Below, piece after piece: positions 1 to 9,336 of a stretch of DNA of 64,000 nt (position 1 is its first letter; each line of letters opens with the position of its first letter). Location: positions 3,782,001 to 3,846,000 of the forward strand of contig CP085629.1 in assembly GCA_024704175.1 (NCBI GenBank), written 5' to 3'. Made by a program: the position numbers and the translations under genes. A model generated the notes under the pieces. That model ran no database searches, was not told the origin of the DNA, and worked only from the letters and a program-made list of their open reading frames with translations. This DNA comes from Paenibacillus sp. P25. GTDB taxonomy: Bacteria; Bacillota; Bacilli; Paenibacillales; NBRC-103111.

Positions 1-541
1 GCCCTCGAGGCTCAGGCCGTACGACGCGGCTTCGTTCAGCCAATCCTGCGGGGCCAGAATCGGCTCGCTGCATCGTCTTGCGGATGAATTTCTCTTTAAG
101 CGGCTCTTTGTTCCGGTCCACCATATCTTGAAGCTGGTGGCTGTGCGACCGGACCCGGTCCTCCTGATCGAGGCTTTCCTTGAACTGCTGCAGCGGCTTC
201 TCGAGGCTCGCGGGATCGAGCGTATCCTTCAGCACATAATCCTGCACGTTCAGCTTGAGCGCCTGCTGAGCGTAATGAAAATCACTGTGGCAGGACAGGA
301 TGGCTACCCGAAGACCCGGCTTTCGCTGCTTCAGCGACCCGATGAGCTCGATTCCGTCCATCTTGGGCATACCGATATCCGTAATGAGAATATCCGGCAT
401 GTCCCGCTCCGCCTGCGCCAGGGCCACGGCCCCGTTCTCACAGCGACCGACAAGCTGAAGACCGTACTTCTCCCAAGGAATCGCTTCCGATAAAAACTCC
501 AAAACCGGATAATCGTCGTCCACCAACATAACTTTATACAT
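1..541 (-). CDS. YesN-type response regulator (3' end beyond window)
   Basis: N-terminal receiver domain of a two-component response regulator, expected to end in an AraC-type DNA-binding domain that lies outside the window. The protein starts MYKVMLVDDD (acidic pocket DDD at residues 8-10), has the phosphoacceptor in ITDIGMPKMDG (about residue 55), S/T at ILSCHSDF and lysine at YVLKD. The start ATG overlaps the last codons of the upstream histidine kinase by 8 bp, so the pair is translationally coupled. Near 60-75 the reading frame shifts: beyond it a sensible continuation (LAPQDWLNEAASYG) is in another frame, so a one-base error or mutation is likely. By family it should activate the adjacent sugar-transport genes; this is inferred from position. 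Confidence 0.85.
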   Translation of the reverse strand, partial: MYKVMLVDDDYPVLEFLSEAIPWEKYGLQLVGRCENGAVALAQAERDMPDILITDIGMPKMDGIELIGSLKQRKPGLRVAILSCHSDFHYAQQALKLNVQDYVLKDTLDPASLEKPLQQFKESLDQEDRVRSHSHQLQDMVDRNKEPLKEKFIRKTMQRADSGPAGLAERSRVVRPEPRG

Positions 542-2378
542 GAGAAGGATTCACCTCCGTGCGCGGGATCCGCATCGTAATCCGCGTGCCTTGCCCCTCG
601 CCGCTGTCAATATTCATGTTAAACGAATCGCCGTATGTCATACGCATCCGTTCATTTACGTTCGCCAAGCCGATACTTGAAAAGCCCTTCCGAGAATCTG
701 ACTCCGGATGCACCGCTTCGTCTCCGTATGACGCCAATTTCCGGCGAATCCCCTCCAGCACGACGCTGTCCATTCCGATCCCGTCATCTTCCACCGTTAC
801 CACCAAGGTGCCGTCCTCGACCGAGGCCCCCAGCGATATCGTCCCGGCCGATTGGCTCAGTCCATGGATCAAAGCGTTCTCAATCAAGGGCTGCAAAATA
901 AAACGCGGTACCTTCTCCAGCAGGGCGTCGGTCGATACGTCGACCTGGAGCGATACCTTCTCCTTCTGCCGCATATTCATAAGCCGCATGTAATCCATCA
1001 CAATCTCGACCTCTTCGTGCAGACTGATCGTACCTTTATCCTGACTGATCGTCATTCGCAGCAGTTTGGAGAGGGAGCCGATCATTTCCGCACTTTCCTT
1101 GTCGCCCCGGTACATGACCTTCATACGGATCGAGTTCAGCACATTAAACAAAAAATGAGGATTGATCTGCGCCTGCAGCATCGCGAGCTCCGCTTTGCGT
1201 TTGCGCGCCTGCGTAAGGGAGATCTCAGTGATCATTTCTTTAATCCGGTCGAGCATCTGGTCGAACAAATAGCCGAGCCGCCCGATTTCATCCCCTCCGC
1301 GGATATGGGACCTTACCTCGAGATTTCCCCTCTGGACCGTCAGCGCTACGCTGCCCAAGCGGACCAGCGGCTTGGTGAATGTACGCAGCAAATACAGCAG
1401 AAGCAGTAAAAAAACGATAAAGGATACGATCTGAAAAACGAACACCTTGTTAAAAATACCGTTGATTTTAAAGATCGCCTTCTTATAAGGCGTTAAGGAG
1501 ACCAGCTTCCAGCCGGTAAAGGACAAGGACTGCTGGGTCATCAAATAATCTTCGCCGCCGACTTGTACAATATCGGAGGTGATTTGCTTACTGGATGGTT
1601 TCAGATACGACGGGTAAGGAAAGGGCTGCCCGATTTTCGCCGCATCGTTATGGGATAAAATCACGTTGGACGAGTCCACGATCATAAACTCCTGGTCGCT
1701 CGAAAGCCGCTCAAAGTTCCGATTCATCTGGTTTTCCATAATCGTCACGATCACATAGCCGAATATATTCGAGCCTTCGCCGCGGAGCGTTCGGACGACC
1801 GACATCTGGTACGGATTGCTCGCCTTATCCGATTTGAACACCGTCGGAGCCGTTCTGACCCAATACGACTCGAAGCCGTACAAATTTTTCAGTTGGGCGA
1901 ACCAAGGCTCTTTTGTTAAGTTAATCGGATTATACTCGTCAATGGGGTAGCTAGTGTAGTATGAGCCGTTTGTGAGCAGGATCGTTACATAGCGGCTTTC
2001 CCCGCCGATCATAATACTGTCGATTTGCTTCAGAATCTTATTCCTGTCGTTGAACTCTTCGTACTCCGCATCCGGACCGGTATATAATTTGCCGCCCGCC
2101 GTCCGCTTCATAATGGAGTTCATCTCCGAATCCATCTGGATGGAGTTGGCGATATTCAGCATGTATTTCAAGGAATTGGTCACATTGTTGCTTACCAGCA
2201 GCATCGATTGCTGCGAGCTTGCAATCGCCTGCTCTTTGACCGCATCCTGCGTCAAATAGTTATACACTACAAGCGTAATACAGGCGGGAATCAGGATACA
2301 AATGATCGAAGCCAGCATGAGCTTGAAGCGGAAAGAACGTGATGATAGCCACTCGCGTATTCGAGTCTGAGCCTGCAT
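534..2378 (-). CDS. YesM-type sensor histidine kinase
   Basis: Membrane histidine kinase of about 614 aa. An N-terminal transmembrane helix (LASIICILIPACITLVVY), an extracellular sensing region of about 260 residues, a second helix near residue 310 (FQIVSFIVFLLLLLYLL), a HAMP linker, the His_kinase motif QINPHFLFNVLNS with the phosphorylated His, and a HATPase domain with LIENALIHG (N box) and VEDDGIGM (G1). I chose ATG 2378 because GGGAGG lies 7 bases upstream; an earlier in-frame start exists but has no RBS. It overlaps the regulator downstream and follows the binding-protein gene, the usual layout for sensing an extracellular sugar. Length and domain order match the YesM family. Confidence 0.93.
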   Translation of the reverse strand: MQAQTRIREWLSSRSFRFKLMLASIICILIPACITLVVYNYLTQDAVKEQAIASSQQSMLLVSNNVTNSLKYMLNIANSIQMDSEMNSIMKRTAGGKLYTGPDAEYEEFNDRNKILKQIDSIMIGGESRYVTILLTNGSYYTSYPIDEYNPINLTKEPWFAQLKNLYGFESYWVRTAPTVFKSDKASNPYQMSVVRTLRGEGSNIFGYVIVTIMENQMNRNFERLSSDQEFMIVDSSNVILSHNDAAKIGQPFPYPSYLKPSSKQITSDIVQVGGEDYLMTQQSLSFTGWKLVSLTPYKKAIFKINGIFNKVFVFQIVSFIVFLLLLLYLLRTFTKPLVRLGSVALTVQRGNLEVRSHIRGGDEIGRLGYLFDQMLDRIKEMITEISLTQARKRKAELAMLQAQINPHFLFNVLNSIRMKVMYRGDKESAEMIGSLSKLLRMTISQDKGTISLHEEVEIVMDYMRLMNMRQKEKVSLQVDVSTDALLEKVPRFILQPLIENALIHGLSQSAGTISLGASVEDGTLVVTVEDDGIGMDSVVLEGIRRKLASYGDEAVHPESDSRKGFSSIGLANVNERMRMTYGDSFNMNIDSGEGQGTRITMRIPRTEVNPSHV

Positions 2379-2400
2379 GCCATCGCCTCCCGGAACCAAA

Positions 2401-2431
2401 AAGAAGAGGGGCTTGTCCCTCCCCCTCCTCT
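2401..2431 (-). terminator. possible attenuator between binding protein and kinase
   Basis: GC-rich imperfect hairpin (AGAGGAGGGG... paired with CCCCTCT) followed on the minus strand by TCTTTTT, lying between the sugar-binding protein stop and the kinase start. It could end most transcripts of the abundant transport mRNA before the kinase. A TATAAT hexamer sits just upstream on the same strand, so the kinase may also have its own promoter. Confidence 0.4.
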
Positions 2432-2442
2432 ATTATACCAGA

Positions 2443-3824
2443 CTATTTTTTGTTGGCTGCGATGATATTCTTCACTTGCTCCTGCGAATTTTTGACAGTC
2501 GTATCGAGGTCCTGCTTGCCCAGAATCAGCTTCTCGAATTCGTCGTTGACCGCCTTGTATACCTCTGCCTGGTAAGATACCGGAGGCACGATCGCCGATG
2601 CTTTGGAATTCGCGAGAACGCTGTTAAGCGAAGCCTTGTCGACCTTCTCCGGCGTCTTGGTGCCGCTCAGAATCGTGTCGATGATTTTGCCGAGGTCCTC
2701 CGTCTTGACCTTGTTCCACGAAGGAACATTCTTTCCTTGCACCAGCGAGCCGTCCGTCGTCAGCCAGCGGATGAACTTGTAGGCTTCGTCTTTATGCTTC
2801 GAGCTGGCCGCGATCGACATATAGTCGGTCGTTACCGGAGCGTAGCCGCCTTTATCGCCGGCATTGTTTTTCGGGAACGGAGCGACCGCTACGTTGAAGT
2901 TCAGAGGCACCTGCTCCGTACCGCCGAGCTCGGTGTTCATCCAGTGCCGGTTACGATCATCGCCGCTTTTTGGTTAAAGAACTGCGTGCGGTAATTCAGC
3001 TTCTGAGAGAGCATGTCCGTATAAGGCGTTGCCGATTTATCTTCTTTCTCCATCTTCAAGCGGATTTCAAGCGATTTGCGGAAGAGCGGGCTGTCCATAT
3101 TGGAGGAGCCGTCCGCTTTGATGAATTCCGGATTCTCCGGCTGATTCTCCATCGCGAGCTTCGCGTAATCGAGCCAGCCGCCGTTCTGCGGGCCGTGGAA
3201 ATACGTGCCGTACACTTTATTCGCGCCGTCGCCCTTGGTCAGCTTCTTGGCGTAATCCATGAACTCGTCCCAGGTCCAGTCCTTCGGAACCGGCAGGCCT
3301 GCCGCATCCAGCATCGTCTTGTTCAGCAATACGTACCAAGGGTTGAACTTGCCCGGAAGCGCATAATATTTGCCGTTCAGCTTCGTGTCGACCTTGTATT
3401 CGTCGGCCACTTTGTAGCCTTCTTTGTTAATATAATCGTCAAGCGGGGCGACCATGCCGAGCGACACGCGCTGCGCGTAGCTGGCGGCATCACTGAACAT
3501 GAGCACGTCCATGTCCTCGCCGGAAGCCGCGGCCAGGTCGAGTTTCTTCAACGCTTCCTGCGTATCGCCTTTTTCGCTGAGCCCGATGACATTGACTTTA
3601 ATGCCCGGATTTTTTTCTTCAAAGGCCGCGATCGTCTTCTTCCAGTTGTACGCCGTTTCCGTTCCGAACGTATAGAAACGGAGCTCCGTCGTTTGGCTGA
3701 CGCCTGCCGCGCCTTGCGCATTCTTCTGTTCCCCGCCGGCACCGGCTCCGCCGCCGCAGCCTGCGAGCAGCCCCATAACAACCATACCGCTGACCATACC
3801 CGCGCCTAATTTCTTTTTATTCAT
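2443..3824 (-). CDS. extracellular solute-binding lipoprotein (sugar ABC transporter), frameshifted
   Basis: Substrate-binding lipoprotein of a CUT1-type carbohydrate ABC transporter, about 460 aa in total. Signal peptide with lipobox GLLAGC (Cys23), then the usual family-1 binding-protein fold with motifs such as TWDEFMDYAKKLT and WLTTDG. The frame breaks at 2937-2940: the first part ends IVTGTG and the second resumes MNTELGG; inserting one base gives IVTGTWMNTELGG, so the two halves are one gene. It lies downstream of two permease genes and upstream of the YesMN pair. No ATPase is present; in this family a shared MsmK-like ATPase elsewhere is normal. Substrate cannot be told from the sequence. 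Confidence 0.88.
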
Positions 3825-3932
3825 CTGTCGAACCCCTCCTCAAATTGAGCGACCATGTGCTTGTATAACGCTTTCAAGTTGATTGTAGCAATGGAGCCTG
3901 TCGGTTCCATGCTCGAAAATTGACTTTATTTG

Positions 3933-3948
3933 AATTATTTTGACTTTT
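3933..3948 (-). promoter_or_regulatory. 16-bp box shared with the permease-operon promoter
   Basis: The 16-mer AATTATTTTGACTTTT (plus-strand reading) occurs here, just after the permease stop and about 110 bp upstream of the binding-protein start, and again exactly at 5850-5865 upstream of the first permease. On the minus strand AAGTCAA recurs 20 bp downstream. This pattern suits tandem half-sites for an AraC-type regulator such as the YesN-like protein of this cluster. Confidence 0.5.
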
Positions 3949-3952
3949 CCTT

Positions 3953-4786
3953 TTATCCTTTGACGCCGCCGACGGCAATTCCTTCAATGACACTCTTTTG
4001 CCCGATGATAAAGATAATCAGCGGCGGAAGGATGGCGGAGACCGCCGCGGCCATAATAAGCGAGTAGAATTCGCCGCTCAGGGACGTAAACTTCTGCATC
4101 GCCAGCTGGATCGTGAACAGCTTGTCCGTCCGCAGGAAGATCAGCCCGTTCTGGTAATCGTTCCAGGTCCAGATGAAGCGGAGAATCGCGTAGGTTGCAA
4201 TCGCCGGACGGGCCAGAGGCGCCGCGATAGACCAGAAGATGCGCCAATGTCCGGCACCGTCGATCTTGGCGGATTCGATGAAATCGTTATGCGACCCCAT
4301 GAAAAACTGGCGCAGCATGAAGGTCCCGAGTACGCTGAAGTCGCTTAGCAGAATGTAACCGATATGATTGTCGAAGAGCCCGATAAAGCGGTATAAAATA
4401 AACTGCGGAACGAGCACCGCCTGCCCCGGAATCATGTACGTCGTGAGGACGATGAGAAACAGCCATTTGCTGCCCTTAAACGGGATTTTGGCAAAGCCGT
4501 AAGCCGCCATACTGGAAAACACGACGGAAATCAAGGTTGTGATGACGGTGACTTTAATTGAGTTCCAATAGTATAAGTAAAAAGGGTACTTCCCTAACCA
4601 TACTTCCTTATAGTTCGGAATTGCATTCCAATGCGTAGGAATCCACTGAATCGGAAAGTTGAATACTTCGGATTCCGGTTTGAAGGATGCGGAGAGCATC
4701 CAAAAGAACGGCATTAAAAAGAGCAGGCTGATCGCGAACATGATGACGGTCAGTATGATTTTTCTGACGCTGCGCGTTTCCTTCAT
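3953..4786 (-). CDS. carbohydrate ABC transporter permease, MalG type
   Basis: Inner-membrane permease subunit, 277 aa, six predicted transmembrane helices starting at ILTVIMFAISLLFLMPFFW. The cytoplasmic loop that contacts the ATPase is present as IESAKIDGAGHWRIFWSIAAP, the EAA motif of the family, here with ESA for EAA. The C-terminus ends GIAVGGVKG, typical for MalG homologues. It is the second permease of a pair, 39 bp after the MalF-type gene, and precedes the binding-protein gene. The frame is intact. Confidence 0.93.
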   Translation of the reverse strand: MKETRSVRKIILTVIMFAISLLFLMPFFWMLSASFKPESEVFNFPIQWIPTHWNAIPNYKEVWLGKYPFYLYYWNSIKVTVITTLISVVFSSMAAYGFAKIPFKGSKWLFLIVLTTYMIPGQAVLVPQFILYRFIGLFDNHIGYILLSDFSVLGTFMLRQFFMGSHNDFIESAKIDGAGHWRIFWSIAAPLARPAIATYAILRFIWTWNDYQNGLIFLRTDKLFTIQLAMQKFTSLSGEFYSLIMAAAVSAILPPLIIFIIGQKSVIEGIAVGGVKG

Positions 4787-4825
4787 GTCATTCCCCCCAA
4801 GTTCCGTTTATATCTCGCTGGTTTA

Positions 4826-5763
4826 TTAGTAGTTGACCCATTTTTTCTGACCGACCCATTGAATCAGCGTAATAAGAAGCACACAGAAGAACAGCACCGT
4901 CGCCATGGAGGAGGCATACCCGAGCTTCAGGTTGATGAAGGCCGTGTCGTACAGATACCAGACGATCAGGCTCGTGGACTGCATGGGACCGCCCTGGGTC
5001 AGAACGGCAATCAAATCGAATACCTTGAAGGTAGAGATGAAGCCGGTAATCATCAGGAACAAAGTGGTCGGCGACAGCATGGGCGGCGTGATGCGGCGGA
5101 ACTTGGTCCAGCCGTTCGCTCCGTCGATATCCGCGGCTTCGTACAGGTCTCTGGGAATCGACTGCAGCGCGGCGATATAGACGATCAGGTTGAATCCGAT
5201 GGACATCCACACCGAGATCATCATGACGGAAACGAGCGCATAGTCCGGATCCGCGATCCATTTCGGCGGGTCTGCTACGCCCAAGGCCATAAGGAATCGG
5301 TTGACCGGGCCCATGGAAGGATGGAACAGCACCTGCCATACGATCGCTACGGCGACCGTACTGGAAATATAGGGCATGAAATACGCGACCTTGAAAAAGC
5401 CTTTCAAATAGACGTATTTATCAATCACAATCGCCAGAATAATCGAAAGGATCAAGCATACCGGGACCGTCAGCAGGAAGACGGCGTTGTTGCGGAACGA
5501 TTTCAGGAAGGTCATGTCGTGGACCAATTTCTGAAAGTTATCGAGTCCCACCCACTTGAACCCCTTGAAGCCAACGACAAAATTCCAATCGGCAAAGCTT
5601 AAAATGAACGTGGCCAGAATGGGAAGCAGGACAAGCACCGTCACTCCGATCAGCATCGGGCTGACGAACAGAAGACCCGCTAACGTTTCCCTGCGCTGAA
5701 GCCCCCCTTGTGCTGCTTGGTTTCCCGCTTCTCCGCCACAGCGGCAACTGAACTGGCATTCAT
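4826..5763 (-). CDS. carbohydrate ABC transporter permease, MalF type, frameshifted near N-terminus
   Basis: First gene of the transport operon, about 312 aa. The EAA loop reads YEAADIDGANGWTKFRRI. The best start is ATG 5763 (MNASSVAAVAEKRETKQHKG), preceded by GAGGTGAATACAGC. The frame then breaks at a run of six C on the plus strand (5702-5708): seven would read straight on into LQRRETLAGLLFVSPMLIGV. This is a clear homopolymer-length break and probably a sequence error. Partner of the downstream MalG-type permease and lipoprotein. Confidence 0.9.
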
Positions 5764-5831
5764 GCTGTATTCACCTCGACTTCGTTTATATGATTTCATT
5801 ATAGATAAACGGGAGGCGGCTTCTTTAACGG

Positions 5832-5865
5832 TATTTTGATCACATTGTCAATTATTTTGACTTTT
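5832..5865 (-). promoter_or_regulatory. tandem box upstream of the first sugar-transport operon
   Basis: On the minus strand AGTCAAAATA and GATCAAAATA are direct repeats 21 bp apart, about 70-100 bp upstream of the permease start. The first repeat is part of the 16-mer shared with 3933-3948. A TTGACA hexamer overlaps the region and a TATAAT lies nearer the gene. Two half-sites two helical turns apart are typical of AraC-type regulators, so the adjacent YesN-like protein is the candidate. Inference from pattern only. Confidence 0.5.
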
Positions 5866-5880
5866 GTGGGGAAGAAAAAG

Positions 5881-6154
5881 AGGAGCTATGCTTTATCGCA
5901 TGCTCCTGAGTTAACTGATAATGTGCCTAACGGGATAATTAAGATGATGAGGGGGGATGGGGTATCCACTTCCGGTCGCTGTTGTCTGCAGGAAATTTGA
6001 ATATATGCCGCTTAATAGCGGTTATTTCCCGCAGACAAAGGCGAACGCTGGCGCTCCTCCAGTGGATACCCCAACCCCGTATCTATCTCTATGTATGTCT
6101 ATTGGCACTTCCTTGGGCCCCCTGAAAAGCTATGCCTTATAGCATACTCCTCGG
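5881..6154. repeat. palindromic element copy 1 (220 bp) between two terminator hairpins
   Basis: Near-palindromic element 5908-6127, core 5959-6072 with 12-bp ends GGGGTATCCACT / AGTGGATACCCC. Relative to copies 2 and 3 it is inverted. It is flanked by two copies of a hairpin, AGCTATGC...CTCCT, at 5884-5907 and 6128-6151 (21 of 24 bases identical). The outer, gene-distal copy is followed on the minus strand by a T-rich tract (CTTTTTC), making it the terminator of the E2-like gene that ends at 6211. See also 17199-17450 and 43071-43344. Confidence 0.85.
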
Positions 6155-6210
6155 AGGGTTGAGCATTAGAAATTAAGGAAGGAACAGATTGGTAAACCAT
6201 TCCTATTTTT

Positions 6211-6918
6211 TTAATACAACTGGGTGTTCAAATCGTAGCTTTCCAAATTTTCTTTAACTCGCTGCAGAAACCGCCCGCATATAACGCCATCCAGAATGCG
6301 ATGGTCAAGGGATAAACACAGATTGACCATGGACCGAACCGCAATCATATCGTTCAGGACAACCGGCTTTTTCACAATCGATTCGTATGTAAGGATCGCC
6401 GCTTGGGGATAATTTATCGTTGGATTGGATGAAATCGAACCGAACGAACCCGTATGATTTACGGTAAATGTCCCGCCATGCATATCGCTAAGCGTAAGCT
6501 TGCCTGAACGAGCTTTTTTGGTTATTTCGTCGATGTCCATTGCAAGTCCAGCTATACTTTTCTGATCGGCATTTTTGATCACAGGAGAAAGTACGGAGTC
6601 TTCCGACCCGATCAGAAGGGATAAGTTGATGTCACGCTTTATAATAATTTTGTCAGTTGCCCATGCAGAGTTCATCATCGGGTAATCTTTTATCGCACTG
6701 ACAACCGCCTTAATAAAGAAGGGCAGATAGGTTAAATTGATCCCCTCCCGACGCCTGAACTCGTCTTTGAGCTTATTGCGTAATTGCACCAAATTGGTAA
6801 CATCCGCTTCTATCAGCATCCAGGCATGAGGGATTTCGGTTTTGCTCTGCATTGTACGTTTGGCAATGGTATCGCGAATAGGCGTTACGTCGATGGAATA
6901 ATCCCTGGGTTGATTCAA
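6211..6918 (-). CDS. stand-alone 2-oxoacid dehydrogenase E2 catalytic domain
   Basis: About 235 aa, matching only the C-terminal acyltransferase domain of dihydrolipoamide acyltransferases. Seen: IRDTIAKRTMQSKTEIPHAW at the domain start, FTVNHTGSFGS, and the active-site motif DHRILDG (His and Asp) near the end. There is no lipoyl domain and no E1/E3-binding domain. I place the start at TTG 6918 (MNQPRDYSID) because GGAGGGG lies six bases upstream; upstream in-frame codons run to a stop at 6984 without another good start. No E1 or E3 genes are nearby. It could be a relic of a larger E2, but the intact domain and good RBS suggest a real small protein of unknown substrate. Confidence 0.75.
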   Translation of the reverse strand: MNQPRDYSIDVTPIRDTIAKRTMQSKTEIPHAWMLIEADVTNLVQLRNKLKDEFRRREGINLTYLPFFIKAVVSAIKDYPMMNSAWATDKIIIKRDINLSLLIGSEDSVLSPVIKNADQKSIAGLAMDIDEITKKARSGKLTLSDMHGGTFTVNHTGSFGSISSNPTINYPQAAILTYESIVKKPVVLNDMIAVRSMVNLCLSLDHRILDGVICGRFLQRVKENLESYDLNTQLY

Positions 6919-7122
6919 TTGAATCCCCTCCAAATCATAATTAACCCACAACGATAAATTGGAACCTGGTATTAGAATCAGTTACTAAATTAATTCTATC
7001 CGTTTTCTTACATAGAATCAATCGAGGTTATCAGACCCCCTACCAAAAATAAATTAGCGGCAGACCAGGACTTGAAAAATAAAGTCTTAGAGTAGAGCCG
7101 ATTGTTCTGTGATAATAAAGTT

Positions 7123-7161
7123 TAAGACCGGAACTCCATATATTTAAGGAATCCCGGTCTT
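7123..7161 (-). terminator. terminator after the LysR-type gene
   Basis: Long stem AAGACCGG(G)ATTCC paired with GGAGT(T)CCGGTCTT around an AT-rich loop, 40 bp downstream of the LysR-type stop on the minus strand and followed by TAAACTTTATT. Confidence 0.7.
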
Positions 7162-7198
7162 TTGAAGTGCTAACTGTGCTTTCCTATCGCTGAATAGG

Positions 7199-8107
7199 CT
7201 AAACGGTTTTATTCTCCTCCTCTATAGCGATAACGTCCCTTGCCGCTTCTATGAAAGATAATATGATTGGTGAAAGCCACTTGTCTTTATGCCATAACAT
7301 CTGTGTATATACGTGCAAATCCGGAATTTGCCATGGAAGAGCAACAAGCTCGCCCCGTTCAACTTCGGCTTCCGTTACCATTTCAGGAAGAAAGGCTATA
7401 CCGATTCCCGAAATTGCACATTGTTTAATGGCTTCGGCACTTTGAAACTCTAAATACGTAATACTATCAATGCCCCCTCTCTCAAATGATCGGTCAAACA
7501 TGGTTCGATAGGGACAACCCTTTTCATTCGTCAGGAACACTTCTCCGTGAAAATCTTCCAGCTGTAGCACAGTTCGTTTCGCGAGTGGATGGTCTGGAGC
7601 GGCGAAAAGGCGGAAAGTTTCTTCCAATAGCGGTTCCACGGCAAGTCCGCCTGAGCTAATGGGTTCGTCCAGCATAAAGACGACATCCGCGGTTCCCTCA
7701 AAGAGCGTTTGCTTGAGTTCTTGATTTGGAACGGAGCGGAAGATGAGACGAACTCCCGGATGCTGCGAACGAAATCGTTGAAAGACAGCTGGAAGCCGAT
7801 AGGCGCAAATAACCTCGTTGGCACTTATCGTTAGGGTACCGCTTAGAATTTCATTGTCATGAACAACGCTGCGAGCTTCGTCCAATTTGTTTAGAACACC
7901 CTGGACATGAGTTAAAAAGCGTTCACCCGCAGTCGTGAGAACGAGCCGCTTGCCCAAGCGGTCAAAAAGACGAACACCAAGCTCATCCTCCAATGCTTTG
8001 ATTTGCATCGTGACGTTGGAGGGGACGTAGTTCAGCACTTCCATGACCCGACTGAAATTTAAAGTGGATGCAACTATGCAGAACGTATTCAGTTGACGCA
8101 ATTCCAT
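7199..8107 (-). CDS. LysR-family transcriptional regulator
   Basis: 302-aa LysR-type regulator. The N-terminal winged helix reads MELRQLNTFCIVASTLNFSR, with the recognition region VPSNVTMQIKALEDELGVRLFDR, followed by the periplasmic-binding-like effector domain. The start ATG 8107 is set by AAAAGGGG seven bases upstream; an earlier in-frame ATG at 8131 lacks this. It is divergent from the MetX-like hydrolase gene at 8250, 142 bp away, so it probably controls that gene and itself, as is usual in this family. Its effector is unknown. Confidence 0.92.
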   Translation of the reverse strand: MELRQLNTFCIVASTLNFSRVMEVLNYVPSNVTMQIKALEDELGVRLFDRLGKRLVLTTAGERFLTHVQGVLNKLDEARSVVHDNEILSGTLTISANEVICAYRLPAVFQRFRSQHPGVRLIFRSVPNQELKQTLFEGTADVVFMLDEPISSGGLAVEPLLEETFRLFAAPDHPLAKRTVLQLEDFHGEVFLTNEKGCPYRTMFDRSFERGGIDSITYLEFQSAEAIKQCAISGIGIAFLPEMVTEAEVERGELVALPWQIPDLHVYTQMLWHKDKWLSPIILSFIEAARDVIAIEEENKTV

Positions 8108-8249
8108 CGTACGACCCCTTTTTACTTTCAAAATTATTGAATACCACTTTGAATTTTATTCACTTTTATTGATGGTATCACAGGCCTATACTATGTACAA
8201 GAAATACAATTTAAATTTGTGGTTTCATTTTGAAGGGAGCGACAATACG

Positions 8250-9270
8250 ATGGATTATGAAATTTTTGATTTGGGTGACGTAACCTTGCAATCAGGAGTG
8301 ACGCTACCGAGCGCTTTTCTTGCTTATAAGACTTATGGAAGATTGAATGAAAAGAAAGATAATGTCATCGTCTATCCGACTGCTTTTGGCGACCAGCATG
8401 TTCAGAATGAATGGCTGATTGGGGACGGTATGGCACTAGATCCGCAAAAATATTTCATTATCGTTCCAAATTTGCTGGGCAACGGATTATCTTCCTCTCC
8501 CAGCAACACGCCTCCTCCATTCGACCGGGCCAATTTTCCGCAGGTAACCATCTATGACAACGTTCAATTCCAGCATCGGCTGGTGACCGAAAAAATTCGG
8601 CATTCAAAAGATCGCTCTCGTCGTTGGATGGTCCATGGGAGGCATTCAATCATACCAATGGGGGGCAAGTTATCCCGACATGGTAGAACGAATTGCGCCT
8701 TTCGCCGGAGTTGCCAAGACTTGGCCCCAAACGTTTGTGGTCTTGGAGGGAATGAAAGCTGCGCTCATGGTCGCTGTCCGCTTCGATGCAAGTAAACTAA
8801 ACCAGTTGACTTCTGCAGACATGCGTGCGGTTGGCCGTGTTTATGCGGGATGGGGATTATCGCAGGCATTTTACAGAAAGGAACTTTATCGTGAGCTGGG
8901 ATTTGACTCATTGACAGATTTTATCGCTGGCGTCTGGGAAGATACCTTTATGAAGATAGATCCGCACAATGCCCTGGCCATGTTATGGACAGGCCAATTT
9001 GCAGATATTAGTGCCAACCCCTCCTATAACGGAGATTTCGATGAGGCGCTCAAAAGCATTAAAGCGCTTGCCTGCGTGATGCCAGGGAGCACGGATCTCT
9101 TCTGCACGGCGGACGATAACGAATACGAGGCCAAGCTGATACCTAATGCTGTTTTTAATCCGATCGAGTCAATCTGGGGCCATTTGGCCGGTCGCGGCAT
9201 CAACCGTACCGATAATCAATTTATTGATGACAACTTAAAACGCTTGTTGGCGCTTAGTCCAAACGGATAA
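8250..9270 (+). CDS. alpha/beta hydrolase of the homoserine O-acetyltransferase (MetX) family, frameshifted
   Basis: About 340 aa in two frames. The N-terminal part (YEIFDLGDVTLQSGVTLP, then FLAYKTYGRLN) and the nucleophile elbow GWSMGG are typical of the MetX-like alpha/beta hydrolases; the likely Asp is in MPGSTDLFCTADDNEYE and His in SIWGHLAGRG. The break is at a run of six A near 8590-8596: five would read TEKFGIQKIALVVGWSMGG without interruption. The start ATG 8250 follows AAGGGAG. The C-terminal region is shorter than in true MetX, so another acyltransferase or esterase role is possible. Divergent from the LysR-type regulator. Confidence 0.8.
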
Positions 9271-9305
9271 TGATGAACCACACGGTTACCGCCCGATCGT
9301 ATTAT

Positions 9306-9334
9306 GAGGTCACCGGAACTTACCGGTCGACCTC
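9306..9334. terminator. hairpin between convergent genes
   Basis: Stem GAGGTC(A)CCGG paired with CCGG(TC)GACCTC between the MetX-like gene (plus) and the PanE-like gene (minus), followed by CTTTAT on the plus strand. A likely shared terminator. Confidence 0.55.
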
Positions 9335-9336
9335 CT

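Noticed and set aside
3888..3912. Hairpin ATGGAACC/GGCTCCAT between permease and binding-protein genes as a terminator
   Set aside because: No T-run on either side and the stem has a mismatch; it may be chance or a weak structure in the leader.
4859..5602. Long plus-strand open frames antisense to permeases, catalase and the molybdenum hydroxylase
   Set aside because: They are rich in Arg, His and Gln and mirror the codon structure of the genes on the other strand; no RBS or domains.
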